In this document: positions 1 through 9,984 of the stretch, in pieces | Numbering within the stretch: the stretch's first letter is position 1 | Layout of the letters: every line of letters starts with the position of its first letter | NCBI RefSeq assembly: GCF_027596085.1 | Contig: NC_072470.1 | Span: forward strand, 5,090,320-5,154,319 | Source: Anoplopoma fimbria | Lineage: Eukaryota > Chordata > Actinopteri > Perciformes > Anoplopomatidae | Reading direction: 5' to 3' | Length of the DNA: 64,000 nucleotides | The notes under the pieces: model-generated | Told to the model about the DNA's origin: nothing | The model's database searches: none | Seen by the model: only the letters and a program-made list of their open reading frames with translations | Program-made: the position numbers and the translations under genes

Positions 1-276
1 GCTGGACCGTACTAAATGTTTAGTTTGCTTGCCGATTCATAAACACACGAATGTCGGTAGATGGGCATGGAAATAAAACGCAGATAAGACACGATCTATA
101 TTCGTCGATGAAGTCTCTCAGTGACGCGCGCGGCCGAGAAGAACTTGCCCATCTTGGCACCGTCCTCCGGACTGGCAGGAGAGATAAGGTCCCGACCCAA
201 CGCTCTGCCTCCAAAGCTCTCTGTTTATTGGCTGCTGGCCTCTACCGCTCGTCTCGTTTTATCTTTCTCTCTGCAG

Positions 277-1977
277 ATTAAAAAGAAGAGCATCGACAAG
301 GCCAAGCAGGAGGCACGCGAGACGAAAGAGTTTGCGGCGATGGAGGAGGCCGCGCTGAAGGCTTACGAGGGAGATCTAAAGAGGATGGAAAGGGAGTCGG
401 CAGGTACGTTTTTGACACTTTATTGAAATATTACTCGGGAGGAGCGTTTTGCCCTTTCGTAACTTAAAGTGTGTTTTTTGTGTTAGGATTACCAGCTCTA
501 ATAACTGCACAGCCACAAAAACAACCACAGGTCAGACCTCAGGTCAGACCTCAGGCGAGACCTCCGGCCAAAAAACAGAAAAAACAAGGGAAAGCGAACA
601 TGAATGCGAGAGGCCGAACGGAAGCGCAGGTGTGGGTCGAAGGACAGACGGAAGATGGACACGCGTACTACTACAACACAATAACTGGAGGTGAGGAGAA
701 CGCTGAGTATTTTAATACTTTATGGTCAAGCTGACTCTTTTTGGCTTTATGTTGTCTTTGTATTCCAACTGCAGAATCTAAATGGGAAAAACCAGAGGTT
801 TTCCAGGGAGAAAACCCGCCCTACGCACAGCCTGGACAGACTGAGGTTAATATTTATTTTCATCGTCGATTTGATTTCAAACTCTGTCGGTTGCTTTTAC
901 GTGAATATTGTGTTTGTTTTCAGAGCTCTTCAGGCCGTCCTTGGATGGAAGCCGTCAGTCCTGATGGTTACACGTATTACTACAAACCAGAGACCGGAGG
1001 TGGAATAGTTTTTTGATGCCTCTGTAGTTTATTGTAAAACCCCTGTTGCAACTTATTCTTCACGGACATACTGTCTGATAATCACACGTTCTGTCTTCTT
1101 TACCTCACAGAGACCAGCTGGGAGAAGCCAGCAGGCTTTCCTTCAATTGAAGCGTCTGGATCTGCGACCAACAAAGAGGGAGAGAGTCAGGGGGAGCCTT
1201 CCAGCCCTCAGCTTGAGCCGCAACCAGGAGGAGAGGAGAGCTCCGGCGGGGCCCCGGCATCTCGGGCGGCTGAAGTCCCTGAACAAGAAAGCCAGCAGTC
1301 CAAAGTTCCAAAGATTAGCTTCAGGGTGAGAGGAGTCTCGGCAGCGAATGAGAATTAGTAAAGAACGAATTGAACAATTCCACACCTCACACTTTTCCTC
1401 GTTTGTTTTTAGAAAAGGAAAGCAGAAGCCGAGCCGTCGGAAAAAGAGGGAGAAGATAAAGCGAGTGATGATGCTCCTAAACAGGAGGCTGAACAGATGA
1501 AAAAAGAGGAAGAGGTCCAAAGCACGACGGCTGAACAGGTGAAAAAAGAAGAAGAGGTCCAAAGCACGACGGCTGAACCTGAAGAGAAGCAAAAGGAAGA
1601 GGCGCCACCAGTGAAGAAACAAGTCAGAAGGCCAAAAACTGCCAATCCATATGGAACCTGGGAAGAGATCCAGGAAGAGGAGGATCCATAGTAAGTGCTC
1701 TACAGACCCTGACAAATGTGCCAGTAGAAACTGGAAAAAGGCTCTGACTGTTTCTTTGTCTTCCCTCTGCAGTGCCAAGGTGGATTTACAGTTGCCTCAG
1801 GTGGAGGGATACAGCGTCGGCGCTCCGGCCGACCTGCCGCCAGAGCCGAAACCCAAGTTCAAGGAACGCATCATCACGTCCCTCGGAGGGGAAGGCGGAC
1901 CTGCTTCGTTCAGGAAAAACAAGACGCAGAACGGCAAATCCAGGAGCATCCGACAGAGAGACGACGACGACGACTGA
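277..1977 (+). CDS. wbp4: WW domain-binding protein 4 (FBP21), 3' seven exons
   Basis: Spliceosome-associated protein that binds proline-rich splicing factors through two WW domains. Exons read at 277-403, 487-690, 775-845, 924-999, 1111-1325, 1413-1690 and 1773-1977; all have GT-AG borders, phases close, and together they give about 391 residues ending in an Asp-rich tail and TGA. Seen: the KKKSIDKAKQEARETKEFAA helix that follows the matrin-type zinc finger; WW1 (VWVEGQTEDG..YYYN..SKWEKP) split over exons 2-3; WW2 (PWMEAVSPDG..YYYK..TSWEKP) split over exons 4-5; a Glu/Lys-rich linker; and the conserved NPYGTWEEI and NGKSRSIRQR motifs near the end. The start codon and the U1-like zinc finger must lie upstream of base 1, so the gene is 5'-partial here. 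Exon 6 carries a short tandem duplication (see findings). The next gene, mtrf1, is convergent, as in human. Confidence 0.95.
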
Positions 1978-2450
1978 ACGTTTTACACGGATGAAACTCT
2001 TTCTAGGAACTTTACATTTTTCAAGCATATTAAATGTATTACGAGCGTTTTACTTCTCTTTGCGTAAGATTCCCCGGCTTTTTAGGACAAATTGATAATG
2101 GTGTTTCTTTAAAAAAAAGCTTAAGGTTTTAGTGTTTTTTCCTATCGTAAAAAATGTCTACCATTGGACGCAACCCACGTTCTGTTCTTTGTACAGAGAT
2201 CCGTCATAACGAAGGTGTGCAACACCTTTCTGGTCTTGTCTTGTCTCATCTATGCGATATTGTAGTTTCATCCTGTTGTCCGTTAAGGGCAGATTTACTT
2301 ATATATATATATACAGCAGTTCCAATGTTTTGTATTTTCCATATTTGTATTTTTCTTATCATTGTGGAAATAGTCGATTGTCAAACTCTCTTAAAGGAGC
2401 AAGATCAAAGACGACGATGTGGTCTCAATAAAGGATGATTGTGCGGATGC
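1978..2450 (+). other. wbp4: wbp4 3' UTR and poly(A) signal
   Basis: Non-coding tail after the TGA. A canonical AATAAA is at 2427-2432, about 450 bases past the stop, and is the likely cleavage signal. From 2451 to 3025 there is no gene. A TTTATT near 2886 would serve as a minus-strand AATAAA and could be the original mtrf1 3' end. Confidence 0.7.
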
Positions 2451-3247
2451 TGAAAACTGTAAAAAGGCAGTTAATATTTATAATAAGAGGTCAAAACGAG
2501 TAGAGTAAAAAAGTGTAGGCTGCCGGTCAGCTGGCAAAGACGTGGAGGGCGTGACATGTTTTTGGTGAGAGCGAGTGTGTATAAAGCTGATATGTGGTTT
2601 GACCGCACCCTGATACGAAACGGCAGGACCGAAGGATTGATTACGACGTGGGCAACCAAATTCCCACTTTGAGGATAAATGATAAAACTGTACGTTTGAG
2701 AAAATTGACATAATATATCTGGCATTAGCGGTATGTAATTGTTTTAGTAGATGTGTGAAGCAAATGCAATTCGTTGATCCTAAAGCAGTTTAAAATCATT
2801 GATCATTTTTAAATATCTATTACTCATTTATAAAGCTATTGCGTTATTTAGAGAATTACCATGACACAAATACATAATTTCACATTTTTATTAGAAAAAT
2901 AAAAACCCTTTAAGTACGAGTCAACTGTAGTCTGGCTTACATTGCGTCAATGTGACTATTGCACAAGCATACATTAATATTTATATATAAATAATGAATC
3001 GTCACATTGCATCCACCAAATGACATACAGGTGCATCTCAATAAATTAGAATATCGTGGAAAAATTTATTTCGATAATTCAATTCAAAAAGTGAAACACA
3101 TATATAGAGTCATTACACACAGAGTGAAATATTTCAAGCGTTTATTTCTTTTAATTTTGATGATTATGGCTTACAGCTAATGAAAACCCAAAATTCAGTA
3201 TCTCAGAAAATTAGAATATTACATAAGACCAATAATACAAAGGATTT

Positions 3248-4263
3248 TTAAAACAGAAATGTCAGCCTACTGAAAAGTATGTTCATATATATATATATAT
3301 ATATATATGCACTCAATACTTGGTCGGGGCTCCTTTTGCATGAATTACTGCATCGGCGTGGCATGGAGGCGATAAGCCTGTGGCACTGCTGAGGTGTTTC
3401 GGAAGCCCAGGTTGCTTTGATAGCGGCCTTCAGCTCGTCTGCATTGTTGGGTCTGGTGTCTCTCATCTTCCTCTTGACAATACCCGACAGATTCTCTATG
3501 GGGTTCAGGTCAGGCGAGTTTGCTGGCCAATCGAGCACAGTGATACCACGGTCATTAAAGCAGGTATTGGTACTTTTGGCAGTGTGGGCAGGTGCCAAGT
3601 CCTGCTGGAAAATGAAATCAGCATCTCCATAAAGCTTGTCAGCGGAAGGAAGCGTGAAGTGCTCTAAAATGTCCTGGTAGACGGCTGCGTTGACTTTGGA
3701 CCAACACCAGCAGATGACATGGCTCCCCAAATCATCACTGACTGTGGAAACTTCACACTGGACTTCACTGCAACTTGGATTCTGTGCCTCTCCACTCTTC
3801 CTCCAGACTCTGGGACCTTGATTTCCAAATGAAATGCAAAATTTACTTTCATCTGAAAAGAGGACCACCGAGCAACAGTCCAGTCCTTTTTCTCCTTAGC
3901 CCAGGTAAGACGCTTCTGACGTTGTCTCTGGTTCAGGAGTGGCTTGACACGAGGAATGCGACAGTTGCAGCCCGAGTCCTGGATACGTCTGTGCGTGGTG
4001 GCTCTTGATGCACTGACTCCAGCCTCAGTCCACTCCTTGTGAATCTCCCCCAAATTCTTGAATGGCCGTTGCTTCACAATCCTCTCAAGGCTGCGGTTAT
4101 CCCTGTTGCTTGTGCACCTTTTTCTACCACACTTTTTCCTTCCACTCAACTTTCTATGAATACGCTTGGATACAGGGGTGTCAATGACTGTCTTCTGGAC
4201 AACTGTCAAGTCAGCAGTCTTCCCCATGATTGTGTAGCCTGCTGAACCAGCCTTAGAGACCAT
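3248..4263 (-). pseudogene. Frameshifted Tc1 transposase
   Basis: Minus-strand transposase remnant in two reading frames (4263-3664 and 3868-3248). The N-terminal part carries the paired DNA-binding helices (KTADLTVVQKTVIDT onward). The catalytic part shows the first Asp in LFSDESKF, the second in LDWPANSPDLNPIEN and the Glu of that same motif, the DD34E pattern of Tc1. LFSDESKF is in one frame, VMIWGAMSSAGVGP in the other, and the following QDILEHFTLP back in the first, so at least two frameshifts break it. It is not expected to make active enzyme. Confidence 0.9.
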
Positions 4264-4537
4264 TTAAAGGTTCAGGAAACCTTTGCAGGTGTTTTGGGTC
4301 AATTAGCTGATTAGAGTGGGACATCGCGAGTCTACAATATTGAACTTTTTCACAATATTCTAATTTTCTGAGATACTGAATTTTGGGTTTTCATTAGCAG
4401 TAAGCCATAATCATCAAAATTAAAAGAAATAAACGCTTGAAATATTTCACTCTGTGTGTAATGAATCTATATCATATACGAGTTTCACTTTTTGAATTGA
4501 ATTATCGAAATAAACAAACTTTTCCATGATATTCTAA

Positions 4538-4543
4538 TTTATT
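4538..4543 (-). terminator. AATAAA poly(A) hexamer supplied by the Tc1 end
   Basis: The plus strand reads TTTATT, so the minus (mtrf1) strand reads AATAAA, 32 bases past the mtrf1 stop codon. It belongs to the Tc1 terminal repeat, with a T-rich stretch after it. Use as a cleavage signal is inferred. Confidence 0.45.
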
Positions 4544-4574
4544 GAGATGCACCTGTACTGCGTGTTCTGCACAC

Positions 4575-6367
4575 TCAGTCTGCAGATTGTCCTCCAGACT
4601 CTGGTGGTTTCAGACCGCTGCTGCTCTCCACCGCCTCCAGAAGAGCTTCCCTCTCCGCCTGCTCAAGTACATCAGAGATCAGATCGTGGAGAGCCTCCCC
4701 TCCTTTCATGAACTCCTACAGGTGAAGCAGAACACAGGGGACATTTATTTAACTAATGGGAAATAGTTGGAGCAAGACAAACAGATAAAGATTTGACATT
4801 TCACATCAGTTTGACAAGAAGTTTGCTGGTTGAAATGGACAAGAATGACAAACATAAAATGTACAGGGTTCTTGTTATTTATGCACAACACACTCCCTTA
4901 TTATCTCACCTTAATATCTCTAGTAACATATCCGGTCCTGTGGTCCGTGACGCGATCCTGGCTGAAGTTGTAAGTACGAATCCTCTCCGACTGAGAACGT
5001 GTGCCCACCTGTGGTAAAGCATGAAGACGAGGATCTGTGAATATTACAATGTTCCTGTTAATAAAGTGTGAAAGAGGAGTTCACTCACCTGCTGCTTTCT
5101 TGCCGTATGCCTCTGCTCAGTCTCTTTACCCATCCTGCTCTGGTAGAGCCTGGCCCTCAGCACACGCATGGCAGTGTCTCTGTTTTGCAGCTGAGAGCGA
5201 GTCTGCTGACATTCAGCCGTTATACCTGTTTGAATGTGTAAGATGAGGGTTTTTTAAATAGACGGCAACAACGTCTGGTGTTTCAATGATGCTGTTCTGA
5301 CGCGTTTTACCGGTGGGAAGATGAACGACGCGAACTGCGCTGTCTGTCGTGTTGACACTCTGGCCCCCGGCACCTCGAGATCTGAACGTGTCGATGCGAA
5401 GATCCTTTGGATCGATGTGGACGTCAAACTGCGAGCACGTCGGACAAAATAGGGATACTTGAATCATTCTTATAAACACAGACTGATGAAAAGCAGAGAG
5501 TCAAGTGTACCTCCACTGGCTGAGGCAGGGTGATGACAGTCATGGTTCCTGTGTGGATACGCTGCATCCTGGAGGAGAGGCCCACCTCGGGGATCCTTTG
5601 CACCCGGTGAGTTCCTCCTTCGTGCTTCAGATGTCTGTATACATTGTCCCCAGCTATTCTCACAGCTGCATGGTGCAGACCACCTGAGAAAGACAGTCGG
5701 TCGATATGGTTCGACATTTAGAATAGCACAGGTGAAACTAATAACATTAACAATGGCTCTGTTGCAGTTATTGTTGCAATGCAATTAAGAAATGCAGGTC
5801 AAAATATCCCCTGGTCCCGTCTGCAAAGGCTCAGAGAATGAATAAGACAGTACAGACAAAAATCTGACTTACCAAAATCAGCAGGCGTGTAGTTCAAAAG
5901 CTCAAAGTCCCAATTGTTGTAAAAGGCAAAACCCTGGTACATGTCAAACATTTCTTTGGTGAACTGCTGGCAGATGTCACCTGAAACCACATAAACAGAT
6001 ATTAAGAAAACACACCGTATTTTGCCATCTATACGGCTAGCTGTCAAATATCTATCTTAAATTCAGAAGATCCTGAAAAGAAACCGTGTTTGCATTCTTT
6101 CACACCTCCTGTCGTTCGTCCCGACACGACCTCCAGCAGAACGTCACTGGAGTCGAGAGGGTCGGTGGGCACGAGGGCTTTGACCATCTGGAGGAAAAGA
6201 AGATTCGCTCATTAACTGTCCTTTAACTCATTTCTACATTTATTTCACCGTGCCTTTTTTGTTCTTACATCTTTCCTCAAGGCCAAAATCTCGCTCGAGA
6301 TGTGTGCTTCCTCCTCTTTCAACAGCCGAGTGAACTGTTCGTCTTCATCTTTGGTACCAGCTGAACC
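4575..6367 (-). CDS. mtrf1: Mitochondrial peptide chain release factor 1, N-terminus lost in gap
   Basis: Class I release factor that ends translation on mitochondrial ribosomes. Exons, 5' to 3' on the minus strand: 6367(gap)-6269, 6187-6106, 5980-5873, 5683-5511, 5428-5311, 5225-5089, 5008-4910 and 4715-4575 with TGA; phases close and give about 318 residues. Seen: [20 protein letters not shown]; the codon-recognition loop [15 protein letters not shown]; and the peptidyl-hydrolase motif [14 protein letters not shown]. The PEVGLS form, instead of a PXT tripeptide, marks MTRF1 rather than MTRF1L. From the family, human mtRF1 is linked to AGA/AGG stop codons; whether this species uses such codons cannot be told here. 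The start, transit peptide and first exon or exons are missing, hidden by the N-gap or beyond the repeats. A Tc1 element abuts the 3' end. Confidence 0.93.
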
Positions 6368-6467
6368 NNNNNNNNNNNNNNNNNNNNNNNNNNNNNNNNN
6401 NNNNNNNNNNNNNNNNNNNNNNNNNNNNNNNNNNNNNNNNNNNNNNNNNNNNNNNNNNNNNNNNNNN
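6368..6467. other. Assembly gap (100 N)
   Basis: A run of 100 N between an mtrf1 exon and the start of the palindromic minisatellite. The round number suggests a placeholder, so the true size is unknown. The base run just inside the mtrf1 side (minus strand ttcag before CTGGTACC) may be the splice acceptor of the partial exon. Confidence 0.98.
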
Positions 6468-7428
6468 TATAGTATGACCCTTTTTTTGACATTTTTCGAC
6501 ATACTATAGTATGACTTTTTTTCAATTTTTTTCGACATACTATACTATGACAATTTTTGACATACCATACTATGACTTTTTCGACATACTATGCTATGAC
6601 AGTTTTTGACATACCATACTATTACTTTTTCGACATACTATAGTATAACCTTTTTTTTTTACTTTTTCGACATACTATAGTATAACCTTTTTTTTGACTT
6701 TTTTCGACATACTATAGTATGACTTTTTTTAAAAACAAATTCGACATACTATGCTATGACAGTTTTGGACATACCATACTATGACTTTTTCGACATACTA
6801 TAGTATAACCTTTTTTTTTTACTTTTTTCGACATACTATAGTATGACTTTTTTTTCAATTTTTTTCGACATACTATGCTATGACAGTTTTGGACATACCA
6901 TACTATGACTTTTTCGACATACTATGCTATGACAGTTTTAGACATACCATACCATGACTTTTTCGACATACTATAGTATAACCTTTTTTTTTACTTTTTT
7001 CGACATACTATAGTATGACCCTTTTTTTTGACTTTTTTCGACATACTATAGTATGACTTTTTTTTCAATTTTTTTCGACATACTATGCTATGACAGTTTT
7101 GGACATACCATACTATGACTTTTTCGACATACTATAGTATAACCTTTTTTTTACTTTTTTCGACATACTATAGTATGACTTTTTTTTCAATTTTTTTCGA
7201 CATACTATACTATGACAGTTTTGGACATACCATACTATGACTTTTTCGACATACTATACTATGACAGTTTTGGACATACCATACTATGACTTTTTCGACA
7301 TACTATGCTATGACAGTTTTTGACATACCATACCATGACTTTTTTCGACATACTATAGTATGACCCTTTTTTTGACTTTTTTCGACATACTATAGTATGA
7401 CTTTTTTTTCAATTTTTTTCGACATACC
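6468..7428. repeat. Palindromic AT-rich minisatellite, array A
   Basis: About 1 kb of tandem copies of a unit of the form TTTTTCGACATACTATAGTATGACTTTTT. The core CATACTATAGTATG is a perfect 14-bp palindrome. Variants (CATACTATGCTATG, CATACCATACTATG, CATACTATACTATG) alternate, so two or three unit types are interleaved. No coding sequence. Confidence 0.9.
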
Positions 7429-7669
7429 GCCGGCCGTTTGTTCTGAGGTTTGTTCTCCTCAAAGTTTTAAATTCAAAGTGCATTCAGAACAGATGAGTTT
7501 TCATCCTGAGAGCAATACAACAACAGATGAATTAAATGCACATGGACTCAACGCAGTCTGAGGTGAAAGGATCAATCCCGGCTCTCCTTTCGAGTCAACC
7601 TCAGCTTTCAGACTCTCAGAGTTTTCTCCTCAGCAGTGAGCAGAACAAACTTCAGAACGAACGGCCGGC
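7429..7669. repeat. 241-bp element with 28-bp terminal inverted repeats
   Basis: The left arm at 7429-7456 starts GCCGGCCGTTTGTTCTGAGG. The right arm at 7642-7669 is its reverse complement with two mismatches. The interior (7457-7641) is non-coding and includes a B-box-like GGATCAATCCC. The form resembles a small non-autonomous DNA transposon (MITE), but I cannot identify a clear target duplication. Confidence 0.55.
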
Positions 7670-8567
7670 AGTCACCCTCAGGCATAGCTCACCAGGATGA
7701 GGAGCTGATAGAGACTGATGCTTGTCTTTATGAGGTGAAAGGTTCAAATCCAGACTCTGGTTCAGGAAGGTCCAGTCTGTGTCCTCAACAGAACTGATGA
7801 TGCTAACAGGATGTTTCTTTTATGTCTGAAATGAGCAGAACAACCTTTTATTGTTGAAAAGTGTCGTAGCTGTTTGGTTCTTCCAGATGTTTGATGTGTT
7901 TGAGTGGAGTGAAGGCGATGTGACCAAATAGCTCAGTGAGTTAGCAGACTGGTGTGAAGAGCTGAGGTCGTGAGCTCGTTCCTCGTTTGATGCGGAGCTT
8001 TTTAAGGATCCACACCCAAAGTGGACGTGCTGATACGACGTGAGGGGAAAGGATCAAACCCCAACTCTGTTTAATGAAGTCTGTTTCCTCAACAGACTAT
8101 AAACACTAAGAACTAAAGTGAAGCAGCCTTATAGTGAAGAGTGATAATTTGTTTTTGCGGAACAACATGTGGAGCTGCAGCAGGTCAGTGTGTCGGATCA
8201 GATAGCTCACGGTGATAGAGGACTGCTCAGGAGTCTGGAGGTCGTGAGATCCATCCTGCAGCGCGGTCAATTTTAATGTCCAACAGCCAAGATGAGGAAG
8301 TGAAATATTGTAGGAAAGCGTTTGATTTCTGGTGAAAGGTGACTGGAGGTCATGAGTTTAAACCTTCAGTGATTCATTAAAGTTTGAGGTCTGACACCCA
8401 AAAGTAGGCAAATATATTAAAAAACTCTACTCTGTATGAGAAATGAGATAGCTCAAGATGATAGACCACTGGTTTGGAGACTAGAGGTTGTGGTGCAGTG
8501 AGTTTTAGGTCTAACACCCAGAATGAGGAAGTGAAATATGCAAAGAAACAGAGACAGGTGTCAGAGC
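7670..8567 (+). repeat. Degenerate tRNA-like repeat units
   Basis: Diverged units that repeat a tRNA-like head: TAGCTCACCAGGATGAGG..GGTTCAAATCC near 7686-7755, AAATAGCTCAGTGAGTTAG near 7925, GATAGCTCACGGTGATAG near 8205 and GATAGCTCAAGATGATAG near 8449. Each starts with an A-box-like TAGCTC segment followed 30-50 bases later by a B-box-like or decayed segment. They look like older relatives of the ordered array that follows. Confidence 0.6.
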
Positions 8568-9470
8568 AGATAGCTCCAGGAGATGGACGACTGCTTAGGA
8601 GACAGGAGGTTGTGGGTTCAATTCCTATTTGGTGCAGTGAGTTTTAGGTGTAATTCCCAGAATGAGGAGGTGAAATATGCAAAGAAACAGAGTCAAGTGT
8701 CAGAACAGATAGCTCGTGGAGATGGACGACTGCTTAGAAGACAGGAGGTTATGGGTTCAATCCCTATTTGGTGCAGTGAGTTTTAGGTGTAATTCCCAGA
8801 ATGAGGAGGTGAAATATGCAAAGAAACAGAGTCAAGTGTCAGAACAGATAGCTCGCGGAGATGGACGACTGCTTAGAAGACAGGAGGTTATGGGTTCAAT
8901 CCCTATTTGGTGCAGTGAGTTTTAGGTGTAACTCCCAGAATGAGGAGGTGAAATATGCAAAGAAACAGAGTCAAGTGTCAGAACAGATAGCTCGCAGAGA
9001 TGGAAGACAGGAGGTTATGGGTTCAATCCCTATTTGGTGCAGTGAGTTTTAGGTGTAATTCCCAGAATGAGGAGGTGAAATATGCAAAGAAACAGAGTCA
9101 CGTGTCAGAACAGATAGCTCGCGGAGATGGACGACTGCTTAGAAGACAGGAGGTTATGGGTTCGATCCCTATTTGGTGCAGTGAGTTTTAGGTGTAATTC
9201 CCAGAATGAGGAGGTGAAATATGCAAAGAAACAGAGTCAAGTGTCAGAACAGATAGCTCGCGGAGATGGAAGACAGGAGGTTATGGGTTCAATCCCTATT
9301 TGGTGCAGTGAGTTTTAGGTGTAATTCCCAGAATGAGGAGGTGAAATAAGCAAAGAAACCGAGTCAAGTGTCAGAACAGATAGCTCGTGGAGATGGACGA
9401 CTGCTTAGAAGACAGAAGGTTATGGGTTCAATTCTTATGTGTGGCAGTGAATTTTAAGGTCCAACTCCCA
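8568..9470 (+). repeat. Tandem array of 139/127-bp tRNA-like units
   Basis: Units begin (AGATAGCTC) at 8568, 8707, 8846, 8985, 9112, 9251 and 9378. Full units are 139 bp; the 8985 and 9251 units lack the same 12 bases (cgactgcttaga) and are 127 bp. Each unit contains TAGCTCGTGGAGATGG, which is A-box-like, then GGTTCAATCCC, which matches the pol III B box, followed by a shared tail ending near AAACAGAGTCAAGTGTCAGA. The alternation full/deleted/full/deleted gives a 266-bp dimer (8846-9111 and 9112-9377). Short open frames in the units are by-products of the repeat. Confidence 0.85.
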
Positions 9471-9527
9471 AATGACGAAGTCAAATATACGAAACGTACA
9501 TACGAAACGAACATCTCAAAGTGTGTG

Positions 9528-9602
9528 AGACGTGATGGTGTGGTTACGCTCTGCCCGGTTTGTACGCCGTCAAGCCGGGTTCGATTCTCACCCTAGTGCG
9601 GA
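9528..9602 (+). other. tRNA-like sequence with intact B box
   Basis: GATGGTGTGGTTACGCTCTG is followed by GCCGGGTTCGATTCTCACCC; GGTTCGATTC matches the B box exactly. It has a tRNA-like look but not a clean cloverleaf, so I read it as a tRNA-derived (SINE-head) relic at the edge of the array, not a tRNA gene. Confidence 0.4.
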
Positions 9603-9984
9603 CATCAATCCAGTGCCGGAGGGAGTTTGAGCAGTGAGTCTCCTCCCCGGTCTCCAGAGAAATAAACGGAGAGGGTTATGCTATTTTCTTTATTAAAAAT
9701 GTAGCTCCGTTGTCGTCGTCGTCTTCTTCAGGTCAGGTCTGGAAACTCTGCCCTCATCTGAGGAGAAAAGAAGAAAAGGACAACATGAGAATTTGCATCA
9801 CATTTACATACATGTATGAATATAAATACTACTGCTGCAACAATAATGACTTCAACAACTACTAATAATAATCAACTTGATAATTACCAAATGTTTGTTC
9901 CATGTGTTCCCGTTCTCGTCTCCTCCAGGCCCTTCATGTGTCTTTGGTCATTCAGCAGTCTGAAGAAAAAACAGAGACATACTC

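Larger units (their letters stand above)
3028..4555 (-). mobile_element. Tc1/mariner-family DNA transposon with long inverted repeats
   Basis: The element begins CAGGTGCATCTCAATAAATT at 3028 and ends with the reverse complement at 4555. It is flanked by TA at 3026-3027 and 4556-4557, the target duplication expected of Tc1. The inverted repeats run about 200 bp (roughly 3028-3232 and 4345-4555) and are nearly identical, differing mainly by small indels near the ends, which suggests a fairly recent copy. It lies in the 3' UTR region of mtrf1, 19 bases past the stop codon. Confidence 0.93.

Noticed and set aside
4575..6367. mtrf1l instead of mtrf1
   Set aside because: The codon-recognition loop is [11 protein letters not shown], the MTRF1 form, not PKT; the neighbour wbp4 also agrees with the human MTRF1 locus.
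8583..9318. Series of 63-69-codon open frames (MDDCLEDRRLWVQ-type) as a gene family
   Set aside because: They recur only because the 139-bp units repeat. Start and stop fall in the repeat, and units differ by a 12-bp deletion inside the supposed protein without other coding signs.
8568..9470. CRISPR array
   Set aside because: The tandem units are contiguous and nearly identical with no unique spacers, and the sequence is a vertebrate genome.
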